This document shows positions 1-7,218 of a stretch of 7,605 nucleotides of DNA, piece by piece. Made by a program: the position numbers and the translations under genes. Where the stretch lies: the NCBI GenBank assembly GCA_038239195.1, contig JBBSEZ010000475.1, forward strand, positions 1-7,605, in the 5' to 3' direction. A model generated the notes under the pieces. That model was not told the DNA's origin and did no database searches. It was given only the letters and a program-made list of their open reading frames with translations. The stretch's first letter is position 1; the number at the start of each line of letters is the position of its first letter. The DNA comes from JBBSEZ01 sp038239195. GTDB taxonomy: Bacteria; Planctomycetota; Planctomycetia; Gemmatales; Gemmataceae.

Positions 1-57
1 CACCCACACTCAACTTGGGCTCGCCGCTTGCGGTTCAGCGTTTCCTCGTTCCCACGA

Positions 58-2286
58 TCACTTCCCCGCTCCGCCCCCGGGCGGGGCCAGGCGCATCACG
101 TACACGACGCCGGTCACCAGCCCCACGGCGAGGTGGCGGCTGTCCGACGAGATCGCCATCAGGCCGATGTTCTCCTGGAACGTCCACTCGTAGAGCCGCC
201 GTCCCGAGGCCTTCTCCCAGACGATCACCTTGCCGTCCAGCCCGCGCGTCAGCACCGCCTTGCCGTCCGGCGAGGCGAGCATCTGATGGACGTAGGCGGC
301 GCTCCCCTTCCAGGGAGGGAGCTCCTCGGTCTTCTTGTCCTTGACGGCCCAGCGGCGGATCATCGCCAGGTAAGGCCCGGCAAAAAGCTGTCGGCTGTCG
401 GCCGAGAACGTGGCGCTGTAGAACGGCACGTCGCTGTCCTTGATCGCCGAGACCTCCGCCCCGCTCTCCAGGTCCCAGCGCCGCAGCACGCAGTCGGTGT
501 AGACGACGGCCCCGGCCTTGTAGACGATCTTGCCATCCTTGTAGAGGTAGGCCCCGCTCCCCGAAAGCGCATGGAGCCCGTCGGGCGACGTCGCCATGCA
601 CGTCAGCGGCGTCTCGTGCGCCGGGAATCGGCGCACCTCCTGCCCCTTGACGGCGTCGAAAAGGAGCAGTTCCTTGTGGCTGCCGGTGAGCAGGTGTTTG
701 CCGTCGGGCGTATAGGCCAGCCCGAACACGTGGCTCGGGTGGGCGGGAAGCGAGGGCCTCACTCTGCCGGTGGCCGCGTCCCACTGCTTGACCGTCGTGG
801 TCTGGCCCCCCGCCGCGACGCGCTTGCCGTCGGGAGAATACGCCACGGTGTAGACCACCGCGTCGAACTTGAGGTAGTTGCGCGTGCGCGGTTCGGCCCG
901 GTTCAGGTCCCAGAAGCGCACGATCCGGTCGTAGCTCCCCGAGACGAGCGTCTGGTCGTCGGGGCTGAAGGCCACGCTGTAGGCGGCGCTGAGGTGGCTC
1001 CACGGCTCGAAGCGCTCCAGGGGCTTCGAGCCCTTCTTCGGGTTGAGGTCCCAGGTGCGCACCGTCCAGTCGCTGCTGCACGAGGCCAGGTACTTCATGT
1101 TCGGCGAGTAGGCGACGCCCGTGACGACGCCCTTGTGCCCTTCGAGCTTGACGCGCTCCTTGAGGCGCGGGCCGGCGACGGCCCACAGGCGGATGGTCTC
1201 GTCGCCGCAGGTCGCCGCCAGGGTTTGCCCGCTGGACGAAAACGACATCGACGTGACCGCGCCTTTGGGGCCCTGGTGTGCGAGGCGCTCCTTTGGCCGA
1301 GGGCCGGTGGGGAGCCCCCACATCCGAATGGTGCCGTCCCCGCAGCCCGTGGCCAGCGTCTTGCCCGAGGGGCTGAACGCCACGGAAGTCAACGCGCTGG
1401 CGTGCCCCTCGAGGATCGACTTCTCCTTGATCTCCTTGCCGTCGAAGTCCCACAGCCGGGCGCTCATGTCGTTGCTGCCGCTGGCCAGCGTCTTGCCGTC
1501 GGGCGAGAAGGCGACCGCCGTCACCGGCCCCTTGTGGTTCGTGACCTCGAGGAGCGTCTTCGCGGTCTTGCCGCCGACGTCGTAGAGGCGGACGGCGTTG
1601 TCGTAGCAGCCGGCGGCCACGACCTTGTTGTTGGGGTGGAACGCCACGGCGTAGACGGGACTGCTGGCGGCGGAGATCGAGAAGCGCAGGCGCGGCGGGG
1701 CGTCCTTGAGGATGTCCCAGACGGCGACCCCGCCACTGGAGTTGCCCGACACGAGCGCCTTGCTGTTCTTGCTAAACGCGATCGACTGGACCGCATGGCC
1801 GTGCCCGAGGTTCGCCTGGAGGCGCATGGTGCCGATCGACCAGAGGCGCACAAGGTGGGCGCCCCCGCTGGCGACCAGCGTATTGTCGGGGCTGATGGCG
1901 ACGCAGCTCACGGCGGCGCCATGCCGGCCACGGTGCTCGCCGAGGACGCCGACGAGCTCCTTGGGTTGCCAGTCGAACTTTTCGAGCTTGGCGATGGTGC
2001 GTGCTTCCAGCGTATCGAGCGGCGAGCGGAGGGCGCCGAGCGCGGCGCTGATCCGCGTGGCGGTGGGCGTGCCGGGGCAGGTGAGGCGCAGGGCGATCAG
2101 TTCCTGGCGCACCTTGGCGACCTCGGAGGAAGGGCCCTTGGCGCGCTCGCGCAACTTCTCGAGCGCCGCCTGGGCCTTGCGCTCGGCGGCGTTGGGGGGC
2201 TGGGCCGGCGCGGGGCGGTCCCCGAGCAGACCGAGTACCAGGAGCACGATCGCACCGGGGGCGAGGTAACGTCGAGAGGGCAGCAT
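58..2286 (-). CDS. Exported WD40-repeat protein, about 14 repeats (probable double beta-propeller)
   Basis: A 742-residue protein. Residues 1-28 look like a Sec signal peptide: basic MLPSRR, hydrophobic core at about 11-22, and an A-P-A site at 26-28. Residues 33-105 are a charged, probably helical lead-in ending in DWQPKELVGVLGEHRGR, which I recall from planctomycete WD40 proteins. The rest is WD40 repeats (SPDGKTLASGS...RLWD type), ending by eye near residues 149, 191, 236, 280, 324, 368, 413, 460, 503, 544, 605, 647, 691 and 732. That gives about 14 blades, enough for two seven-bladed propellers. Blade 11 carries an insertion at about 580-600. No catalytic domain is visible, so the likely role is a protein-binding scaffold outside the cytoplasm; the partner is unknown. 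The ATG start is supported by GAAGGTG at 2292-2298 and by the signal peptide that directly follows it. The gene is divergent from the HEAT-repeat gene. The WD40 call is firm, the blade count approximate, and the function unknown. Confidence 0.93.
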   Translation of the reverse strand: MLPSRRYLAPGAIVLLVLGLLGDRPAPAQPPNAAERKAQAALEKLRERAKGPSSEVAKVRQELIALRLTCPGTPTATRISAALGALRSPLDTLEARTIAKLEKFDWQPKELVGVLGEHRGRHGAAVSCVAISPDNTLVASGGAHLVRLWSIGTMRLQANLGHGHAVQSIAFSKNSKALVSGNSSGGVAVWDILKDAPPRLRFSISAASSPVYAVAFHPNNKVVAAGCYDNAVRLYDVGGKTAKTLLEVTNHKGPVTAVAFSPDGKTLASGSNDMSARLWDFDGKEIKEKSILEGHASALTSVAFSPSGKTLATGCGDGTIRMWGLPTGPRPKERLAHQGPKGAVTSMSFSSSGQTLAATCGDETIRLWAVAGPRLKERVKLEGHKGVVTGVAYSPNMKYLASCSSDWTVRTWDLNPKKGSKPLERFEPWSHLSAAYSVAFSPDDQTLVSGSYDRIVRFWDLNRAEPRTRNYLKFDAVVYTVAYSPDGKRVAAGGQTTTVKQWDAATGRVRPSLPAHPSHVFGLAYTPDGKHLLTGSHKELLLFDAVKGQEVRRFPAHETPLTCMATSPDGLHALSGSGAYLYKDGKIVYKAGAVVYTDCVLRRWDLESGAEVSAIKDSDVPFYSATFSADSRQLFAGPYLAMIRRWAVKDKKTEELPPWKGSAAYVHQMLASPDGKAVLTRGLDGKVIVWEKASGRRLYEWTFQENIGLMAISSDSRHLAVGLVTGVVYVMRLAPPGGGAGK

Positions 2287-2291
2287 GGCAA

Positions 2292-2298
2292 CACCTTC
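2292..2298 (-). promoter_or_regulatory. Ribosome binding site of the WD40 gene
   Basis: Read on the minus strand this is GAAGGTG, with its AGG core seven bases before the ATG at 2286-2284. It supports that ATG as the start; the signal peptide directly after it agrees. Confidence 0.5.
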
Positions 2299-2334
2299 GC
2301 AGTCGAGCTCGTCGGTTGGTTCGTCGCGAGGATG

Positions 2335-2340
2335 ATTTTA
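2335..2340 (-). promoter_or_regulatory. Possible -10 box for the WD40 gene
   Basis: On the minus strand this reads TAAAAT, five of six matches to the sigma-70 -10 consensus, in an otherwise very GC-rich region. It would give a leader of about 40 bases. No convincing -35 box lies 16-18 bases upstream (TGGCGG and CTGGCG are poor), so this is a weak prediction based on one box. Confidence 0.22.
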
Positions 2341-2372
2341 CCCGCCGGGGGCCCCATCCGCCAGCATGCGAT

Positions 2373-2401
2373 TTGCCGCGCCGGTGTCAACGGGGTAACA
2401 T
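2373..2401 (+). promoter_or_regulatory. Candidate sigma-70-type promoter of the HEAT-repeat gene
   Basis: TTGCCG at 2373-2378 and TAACAT at 2396-2401 each match their consensus at four of six positions and are separated by exactly 17 bases. Transcription would begin near 2408, about 40 bases before the ATG at 2448. This also argues against the in-frame upstream starts, a TTG at 2316 and an ATG at 2400, because both would lie before the transcript begins. The match is modest and planctomycete promoters are poorly characterised. Confidence 0.3.
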
Positions 2402-2433
2402 GCCCACTCCACCAGGGCCCGCGTTCATCGTCT

Positions 2434-2439
2434 GGGAGG
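2434..2439 (+). promoter_or_regulatory. Ribosome binding site that fixes the HEAT gene start
   Basis: GGGAGG lies eight bases before the ATG at 2448, a near-ideal Shine-Dalgarno sequence and spacing. The frame is open further upstream to a TTG at 2316, but the 44 extra residues are proline- and arginine-rich and look non-coding. This site therefore decides in favour of 2448. Confidence 0.65.
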
Positions 2440-2447
2440 CCGCCCTC

Positions 2448-4295
2448 ATGTCGTTTCGCGCGTACGTCATCGAGCCGTTGCAGCGCTTCCTCGGCGCGGT
2501 TCGGCCCTTCTTCGCCAGCCTCGACGCGGGCCTGGTGGCGTTGGCCCGGCCGTTCGGGGCCGGGTCTGCGCACCCGCTCAAGCGATACGGCCTCCTGCTC
2601 GGGGCCTATGCCGCCATCTACCTTGTCGCCCTGTTGCCGGTGCCCTGGCTCGGCCTCGCGGTGCTCCTCGTCGGCTATCTCGGCGTGCTGGCCATCGGCC
2701 GGGCGTGGGCCGCCAACGAGAAGCAGCGCGTGCGGATCGTCCGCAAGCTCGACAACACCGACCCCGATTTGCTCCCCGACCTGCGCGTCAGCGCGCTGCT
2801 GGCCGCGGCGCAACTCCTCATTCTCTTCCCGCTGCTGTTCGACACGCTCCACCGGCTGAGCCCCGGGCTGTTTACCATCCACGAAGGGGCCCGCGACCGC
2901 TCCCTGGCGGCCTGGTTCGCCTTCACGCTCGACGCCGTCTCGCGGACGCTGATCGACTGGCTCGGCTGGAAGGGGCTCGCCGAGGGGGTCGGGCCCGGCT
3001 CCGTCGTCGGTGGGTATCTGATCCTGGCGGCGCGCACCACGATCGACCTGCTCCTGGTGCAGGGAGCGTATCGCGTGCTGGCGATCCGCAGCCTCGTCGA
3101 GGAGGCGGTGAGCGCGCTGAAGCAGGACCCCGACATCACGCGCCGCCTCGGCCGGCGCGCCGTGGGCCCTCTCCTGACGATCCTGCGCGGGCCGGACAAG
3201 GACCGGCGCGAAAAGGCGGCCCTCGTACTGGGCGAATTGAAGGCCGCCTCGGCGGTGGAGGGGCTCATCGCCGCGCTCGATGACGAGGAACCGGACGTGC
3301 GCTGGCGGGCGGCCACGGCCCTGGGCCAGATCGGCGACGCACGCGCCGTCGAACCGCTCGTCGGCGCGTTGCGCAGCCCGGCGGAGAGCGTGCGCTCGGC
3401 CGCCCTGCACGCCCTGGGCTCGCTCAAGAGCGCCGACGCGCTGGCGTCCTTGAGGGAGTTGTTGCAAGAGAGCGACCCGGGGGCGCGGGCCGCGGCCGTC
3501 GAGGCGTTGGGGCAGATGCAAGGCGCCGAGGTTGTCGATGCGTTGCTGGCGGCGCTGGGCGATACGAACGAAGAGGTGCGGAAGGCGGCGGTCGTCGCCC
3601 TGGGCCGGCGCAAGGAGCTGCGCGCGGGCGAGCCCTTGATCCAGGTCCTCGCGGAGCGGACCAATCCGGCCTGGCTGCGCGGCGAGGCGGCGCGGGCGCT
3701 GGGACAGATCGCCGGTCGCGCGGCGGTGCCGGAGTTGATGCGGGGCGCGGCGGACGAGGACGCTTTCGTGCGGAAGTGTAGCGCCTCAGCACTGGGCGGG
3801 CTGGGGGACGAAAGTGCCGTGCCGGCGCTGCTGCCGCTGCTGGAGGCGCCGGAGAAGGACGTGCGCGAGGCGGGGGCGGCGGCGCTGGGCAAGCTCAAGG
3901 CGCGGGAGGCAGTGCCCAACCTGCTGCCGCTGCTGGGAGGCCCGGACGAGGCGGTGAGGCAGGCGGCCGGGCAAGCGCTGGGAGAGATCGCCGACCCGGG
4001 CTCGGTGGAGGCGCTGGCGCAGGTGCTCCGCGACGGGATCGCTGGGGCGCGGCAAGTGGCGGCCGAGGTGCTCGGGAAGATGGGCGGCGCCCGGGCCGTC
4101 TCGCCGCTGTCGGAGGCGCTGGGGCGCGACGCGGACAAGGAGGTGCGCGAGACGGCGGCGTGGGCCCTGGGGCAGCTCGGGGACGCGCGCGCGCTGGGGC
4201 CCCTGCGCGAGGCGACGAAGGACGCGGAGAAGGACGTGCGCGACGCGGCCGAAGAGGCCCTCAAGACGATCGAGACGAAGGAGGGAGCGAGGTAG
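2448..4295 (+). CDS. Membrane-anchored HEAT-repeat protein
   Basis: A 615-residue protein counted from the ATG at 2448. The N-terminal third is hydrophobic, with likely membrane segments at about 46-65, 67-86 and 115-134, and further candidates at about 152-172 and 188-212. From about 232 to 607 the sequence is a run of HEAT (PBS-lyase-like, HEAT_2) repeats of the form VRxxAAxALGxIGDxxAVxPLxxAL. The repeated LG glycine falls at 262, 293, 324, 355, 386, 419, 450, 481, 512, 543 and 575, with a degenerate last repeat at 605, so the period is 31 residues with two small slips. This should form an alpha-solenoid, probably on the cytoplasmic side, that binds another protein. PBS-lyase-like repeats also occur in phycobilin lyases, but nothing here points to pigment chemistry. 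No enzymatic motif was seen. It is divergent from the WD40 gene and converges on the protease gene. The fold is confident; function and topology are inferred. Confidence 0.93.
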   Translation: MSFRAYVIEPLQRFLGAVRPFFASLDAGLVALARPFGAGSAHPLKRYGLLLGAYAAIYLVALLPVPWLGLAVLLVGYLGVLAIGRAWAANEKQRVRIVRKLDNTDPDLLPDLRVSALLAAAQLLILFPLLFDTLHRLSPGLFTIHEGARDRSLAAWFAFTLDAVSRTLIDWLGWKGLAEGVGPGSVVGGYLILAARTTIDLLLVQGAYRVLAIRSLVEEAVSALKQDPDITRRLGRRAVGPLLTILRGPDKDRREKAALVLGELKAASAVEGLIAALDDEEPDVRWRAATALGQIGDARAVEPLVGALRSPAESVRSAALHALGSLKSADALASLRELLQESDPGARAAAVEALGQMQGAEVVDALLAALGDTNEEVRKAAVVALGRRKELRAGEPLIQVLAERTNPAWLRGEAARALGQIAGRAAVPELMRGAADEDAFVRKCSASALGGLGDESAVPALLPLLEAPEKDVREAGAAALGKLKAREAVPNLLPLLGGPDEAVRQAAGQALGEIADPGSVEALAQVLRDGIAGARQVAAEVLGKMGGARAVSPLSEALGRDADKEVRETAAWALGQLGDARALGPLREATKDAEKDVRDAAEEALKTIETKEGAR

Positions 4296-4304
4296 CCGAC
4301 CCGA

Positions 4305-4346
4305 CTTGCGCCACGGCTGTTCCTGCGGTTCTAGCCGTGGCACAAG
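4305..4346. terminator. Strong hairpin between convergent genes, possible bidirectional terminator or interspersed repeat
   Basis: Arms 4305-4318 and 4333-4346 pair over 14 bases with a single C/A mismatch; the inner nine (GCCACGGCT with AGCCGTGGC) are perfect. The loop is 14 bases. It starts 9 bases after the HEAT gene stop and ends 12 bases before the protease stop, so it can fold in either transcript. No T-run follows on either strand, so it is not a textbook intrinsic terminator. It resembles intergenic hairpins that I recall from planctomycete genomes, so it may be one copy of a dispersed repeat. Confidence 0.6.
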
Positions 4347-4358
4347 ACCGTCCCTGTC

Positions 4359-6731
4359 TCATTCTCCGCCGAGGGAGGAGCGAGGTTCCTTCAACGCCCC
4401 CAGCTCGATGGCCGACGCGATCGCCTCGTCGGTCACGCTGCTCGTCGCCGTCCCGCCGTTCGGGGTGAAGCTCAGCGACCAGCTGTTGAGCGTGTTCTGA
4501 TACGTCCCCGTGAGGTCTTCTACCCACAACTTCCAGTAACCGTGGACGTTTTTCCCGTTGAAGTAGCTCAGCGGGACGTACGGCTGGAACGTCCCCGTGA
4601 ACGGGGCGGTCCCGGCCGTGATCGAGGTCGTGCCCCGATCGTCGAAATAGGTGCCGCTGAAGTTCTGGCCGGGCCCGCCCACGTACTTGGCGAGGACGAC
4701 GTCCGTCCCGTCCGGCGCTTGCAGGTGGATGTAGAGGTCGCCCGTGCGCGGCGCGGTAATGTCGAGGCCCACCGTCAGGCGGGCGAGCGAGAAACTGTTG
4801 CCCACGAAGAGGAGCGACACCGCCCGCCCCCCTGGCGGGACCGTGGCCGGCCTGGTGCTGCTAAACGTCACCGCGTTGTCGATCGCGAACGTCGCGTGAA
4901 ACGCCTGGTTGGGCGTGCCCGTCGTGTCGCGAACGCCCGTCACGTTGAGCGTGTAGGTGCCCGGCGCCGTTTGCGCGCCGAAGGCCACGTCGAACGTGGT
5001 GTTGTTCGTGCCCGCGACGACGCCCACGTTCGAGGCGGTCACTGTTTGCCCGCCCGGCCCGACCAGGCTGGCGTCGGCCGGGTCGAACGAGGACGGATTT
5101 ATCGCCCGGTCGAACGTCACGCGGGCCGAGCTCAGCACGTTGGGCGCGGGGCCGCTAAACGTGGCCGACTGCACCACCGGCGGTGCGACGGGGACCGCAG
5201 GCGTGCTCGCGGGGGCGTTCGTCGCGCCGACGGCCGCCGCCACGTCGAGGCGCCCCCCGGTCGCCACCTTGCCGGCCAGGCTGGGCAGCTTGTCCACGGT
5301 GTTCAGCACCTGAGCGATCACTTGCTGGTAGGTCCAGCCCGGGTGCTGGCCCCAAACCAGGGCCAGCGCTCCCGTGACCTGGGGCGTCGCCATCGACGTC
5401 CCGCTCATGGTCCCGTAGTTGTTGCCTGGCAGGGTGCTGAGCACGCTATCGCCAGGGGCCCCCAGATCGACGCTGGTGGGGCCGTAGTTGGACCAGGAGG
5501 CAAGGTTGTCGTTGCGATCGGTCGCGGCCACGGCCACGATGTTGTCGAGGTTGAAGTTCGATGGGTAACTCGGCGTCGTGTCGTTGTTGGCCCCCCCGTT
5601 GTTGGCCGAGGCCACGAAGATCTGGCCCCTGCTCCGCGCATTGCCGATCGCCGCCAGCAGGTCGTTGCTGAGGAACGCGCCGGCGCTCCAGCTGTTGTTG
5701 GAGATCTGGGCACCGTGCGCGACCGCGTAGTTCAGCCCCGCGATGAACTGGCTGATGCTCCCCTGCCCATTCTGGTTGAGGAACTTGACCGGCATCAGTT
5801 CGACGTTCCAGGCGATCCCGGCGATGCCAACTCCGTTGTTGCCCGTGGCCCCGATTACCCCGGCGACGTGGGTGCCGTGGCCGTTGTCGTCGAACGGGTT
5901 GTTGGTGTTGGTGTTCGAGTTCCAGCCCACGAGGTCGTCGAGGTGGGCCTTGTCTCCGTCCTGACTGATGCCGTCCGCCCAGCCACCCGCGCCCGTGTCA
6001 TTCCCCCCCGCGTCCTTGACCATCGGCGCCAGGACGTCGGCCGCATCGATGCGACCATCGCCGTTGACGTCCGCGATCTTGAAAGCGCCCTGGTTGCGCG
6101 CGTCGTTGAGGTCGTTGAACGTGATGATCCCGTCGCCGTCCACGTCCACGAGGTTCTTGAGCCGGCTGAGCGGGACCTCCGCCTGGTTGAGCCAGACGTT
6201 CTGATAGAGGTCGGGGTGGTTATAGTCGATGCCGGTGTCCATGACGGCCACCACGACGCGCCGGCTGCCCTGGGTGACGTTCCACGCCTGGACGGCGTGG
6301 ACGTCGGCGCCGACGGTCCCGCCGGTGGCCCCGGTGTTCTGCAAGGCCCACTGCTGGCCGAACTGCGGATCGTTCGGCACGGCGGAGGAGGTGAGGTTGT
6401 AGTCCGGCTCGGCAGAGAGAACGCGCGCGTCGCCCTGGTACTCCTGGAGGGCTTGTTGCACCGGCGTCCCCGGATCGAGCTGGACTTCGTGGAGCCCATC
6501 CACGAGCCCCAGCGCCTGGCCGACGGTGGTGCCGGGCAGACTGACGGGGCTCGAACGAAACACGACCAGAATGCGCGAGGGATCGTAGTCGTTGGTGACG
6601 GCGAGCCCGCGGAGGTCGAGCGTGAACGCCGGGCTGGCGCTGAGCAGGCTGCGATCCTCAAGCCTTTCGAGCGTGAGCGCGGGCGCCCGGCGGGGCCCGG
6701 AGCGGGCCCCCGAATGTCTTCGCTGCGTCAT
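4359..6731 (-). CDS. Secreted S8 (subtilisin-like) serine protease with calcium-loop insert, Ig-like domain and P-domain
   Basis: A 790-residue endopeptidase. A basic start leads to LERLEDRSLLSAS (21-33), the planctomycete LEPR-XLL motif; there is no classical hydrophobic signal peptide. Residues 34-115 look like an inhibitory prodomain, followed by DPQFGQQWALQNTG. The subtilase triad is visible: Asp165 in VAVMDTGID, His285 in NGHGTHVAG and Ser446 in SGTSMATP; Asn378 in ASANNGG is the likely oxyanion-hole residue. Between Asp and His sit two EF-hand/dockerin-type calcium loops, D196-D198-D200-T204-D207 and D221-N223-D225-D229-D232. Residues 517-615 look like an Ig-like (SbsA type) domain. Residues 620-757 look like a proprotein-convertase P-domain (RLTVGLDITAPRTGDLYIHL, then GYWKLWVEDLTG and LNSWSLSF). 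The short tail lacks an anchor. The start is supported by GAGGA at 6738-6742. All catalytic residues are present, so it should be active outside the cytoplasm; the substrate is unknown. Confidence 0.96.
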   Translation of the reverse strand: MTQRRHSGARSGPRRAPALTLERLEDRSLLSASPAFTLDLRGLAVTNDYDPSRILVVFRSSPVSLPGTTVGQALGLVDGLHEVQLDPGTPVQQALQEYQGDARVLSAEPDYNLTSSAVPNDPQFGQQWALQNTGATGGTVGADVHAVQAWNVTQGSRRVVVAVMDTGIDYNHPDLYQNVWLNQAEVPLSRLKNLVDVDGDGIITFNDLNDARNQGAFKIADVNGDGRIDAADVLAPMVKDAGGNDTGAGGWADGISQDGDKAHLDDLVGWNSNTNTNNPFDDNGHGTHVAGVIGATGNNGVGIAGIAWNVELMPVKFLNQNGQGSISQFIAGLNYAVAHGAQISNNSWSAGAFLSNDLLAAIGNARSRGQIFVASANNGGANNDTTPSYPSNFNLDNIVAVAATDRNDNLASWSNYGPTSVDLGAPGDSVLSTLPGNNYGTMSGTSMATPQVTGALALVWGQHPGWTYQQVIAQVLNTVDKLPSLAGKVATGGRLDVAAAVGATNAPASTPAVPVAPPVVQSATFSGPAPNVLSSARVTFDRAINPSSFDPADASLVGPGGQTVTASNVGVVAGTNNTTFDVAFGAQTAPGTYTLNVTGVRDTTGTPNQAFHATFAIDNAVTFSSTRPATVPPGGRAVSLLFVGNSFSLARLTVGLDITAPRTGDLYIHLQAPDGTDVVLAKYVGGPGQNFSGTYFDDRGTTSITAGTAPFTGTFQPYVPLSYFNGKNVHGYWKLWVEDLTGTYQNTLNSWSLSFTPNGGTATSSVTDEAIASAIELGALKEPRSSLGGE

Positions 6732-6737
6732 GGTGCG

Positions 6738-6742
6738 TCCTC
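6738..6742 (-). promoter_or_regulatory. Ribosome binding site of the protease gene
   Basis: On the minus strand GAGGA lies six bases before the ATG at 6731-6729. It supports that start, and the LEPR-XLL motif about twenty residues in agrees with it. Confidence 0.5.
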
Positions 6743-7165
6743 GTCGGTGAGTGCATAGGCGGAGGCCCGGCCTCCGGAAAGTCCGGCGACGACAAGCTCC
6801 GAGAACGGGCTGCGAGAGACCGAACGCGGAGAGGTCAGGCGAGCGAAGGGGGCTCTTCGGCCGCTCCGGGGAGGAGGGCCTTGCGACGGGACCACAGGTG
6901 AGCCAGCGGCAGGGCGGCGAGTGGCACGATCAGTGTTCCTTGGTGCGGGGGGAGGGGAGCGCCCAGTCGGGACGACGGGCGTGCGCTGGGCCTCATCCGG
7001 TGCCAGGCAACAGGCGACGGTGCTGCCGAGGCCCACGCATCGCAAGGTTTTCCCTGACAATCGTCCTATCGGTCCGGGAGGGGCCGCGGGCTCAGCGTTC
7101 TTCCCATCTTCCCCAGTGTCCGGGGGCCGTGCACGTGGGTTGGGGAGGTAACGCCGGGGGTATTC
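6743..7165. other. Non-coding upstream region of the protease gene
   Basis: About 420 bases in which no credible gene is seen. Open frames on both strands translate to arginine-, proline- and glycine-rich sequence with no domain pattern or good ribosome binding site. Just upstream of the protease start are two short hairpins: GGAGGC with GCCTCC (6761-6775) and CCGG with CCGG (6774-6786). They would lie in the 5' leader if transcription starts further upstream. No -35/-10 pair with acceptable spacing was recognised on the minus strand, although the protease promoter probably lies here. Confidence 0.45.
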
Positions 7166-7210
7166 GTTCCAGGGGTTAGTGTTCCAGGAGTTGGCGTTCC
7201 AGGGGCTGAC
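7166..7210. repeat. Three tandem 15-bp repeats (GTTCCAGGGG type)
   Basis: Units 7166-7180, 7181-7195 and 7196-7210 are exactly 15 bases each: GTTCCAGGGGTTAGT, GTTCCAGGAGTTGGC and GTTCCAGGGGCTGAC. The first eight bases are identical in all three. An inverted, near-identical copy of the core (ATTCCAGGGGTT on the minus strand) lies at 7360-7371, on the far side of the palindromic element, so these units seem to belong to the same composite repeat. Confidence 0.75.
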
Positions 7211-7218
7211 GCCCTTGG

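Noticed and set aside
24..33. A short palindrome CCGCTTGCGG downstream of the WD40 gene stop, considered as a terminator.
   Set aside because: The stem is four bases with a two-base loop and no T-run, too weak to call. It may be part of a dispersed repeat, but that cannot be shown from one copy at the window edge.
2316..2447. A longer version of the HEAT protein beginning at TTG 2316 or ATG 2400.
   Set aside because: The extension is proline/arginine-rich and overlaps the candidate promoter, while GGGAGG stands at ideal distance from the ATG at 2448.
28..2859. A 943-codon open frame on the plus strand, antisense to the WD40 gene and running on into the HEAT gene.
   Set aside because: It lies opposite a gene with clear WD40 repeats, its translation is rich in R, G, A and P with no domain pattern, and such long shadows are expected where third codon positions are nearly all G or C.
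2097..3521. A 474-codon minus-strand frame overlapping the start of the WD40 gene and the 5' half of the HEAT gene.
   Set aside because: It is antisense to the HEAT repeats, spans the divergent promoter region, and its translation (R, Q, G and E rich) has no domain or good start.
4542..6758. A 738-codon open frame on the plus strand antisense to the protease gene.
   Set aside because: The opposite strand has an intact catalytic triad and recognisable domains. The shadow frame is composed of V, R, A, G and D with no recognisable fold, which is a GC artefact.
6728..7179. Open frames of 76-142 codons on both strands in the protease upstream region.
   Set aside because: They overlap one another, have arginine/proline-rich low-information translations and no convincing ribosome binding sites or family resemblance.
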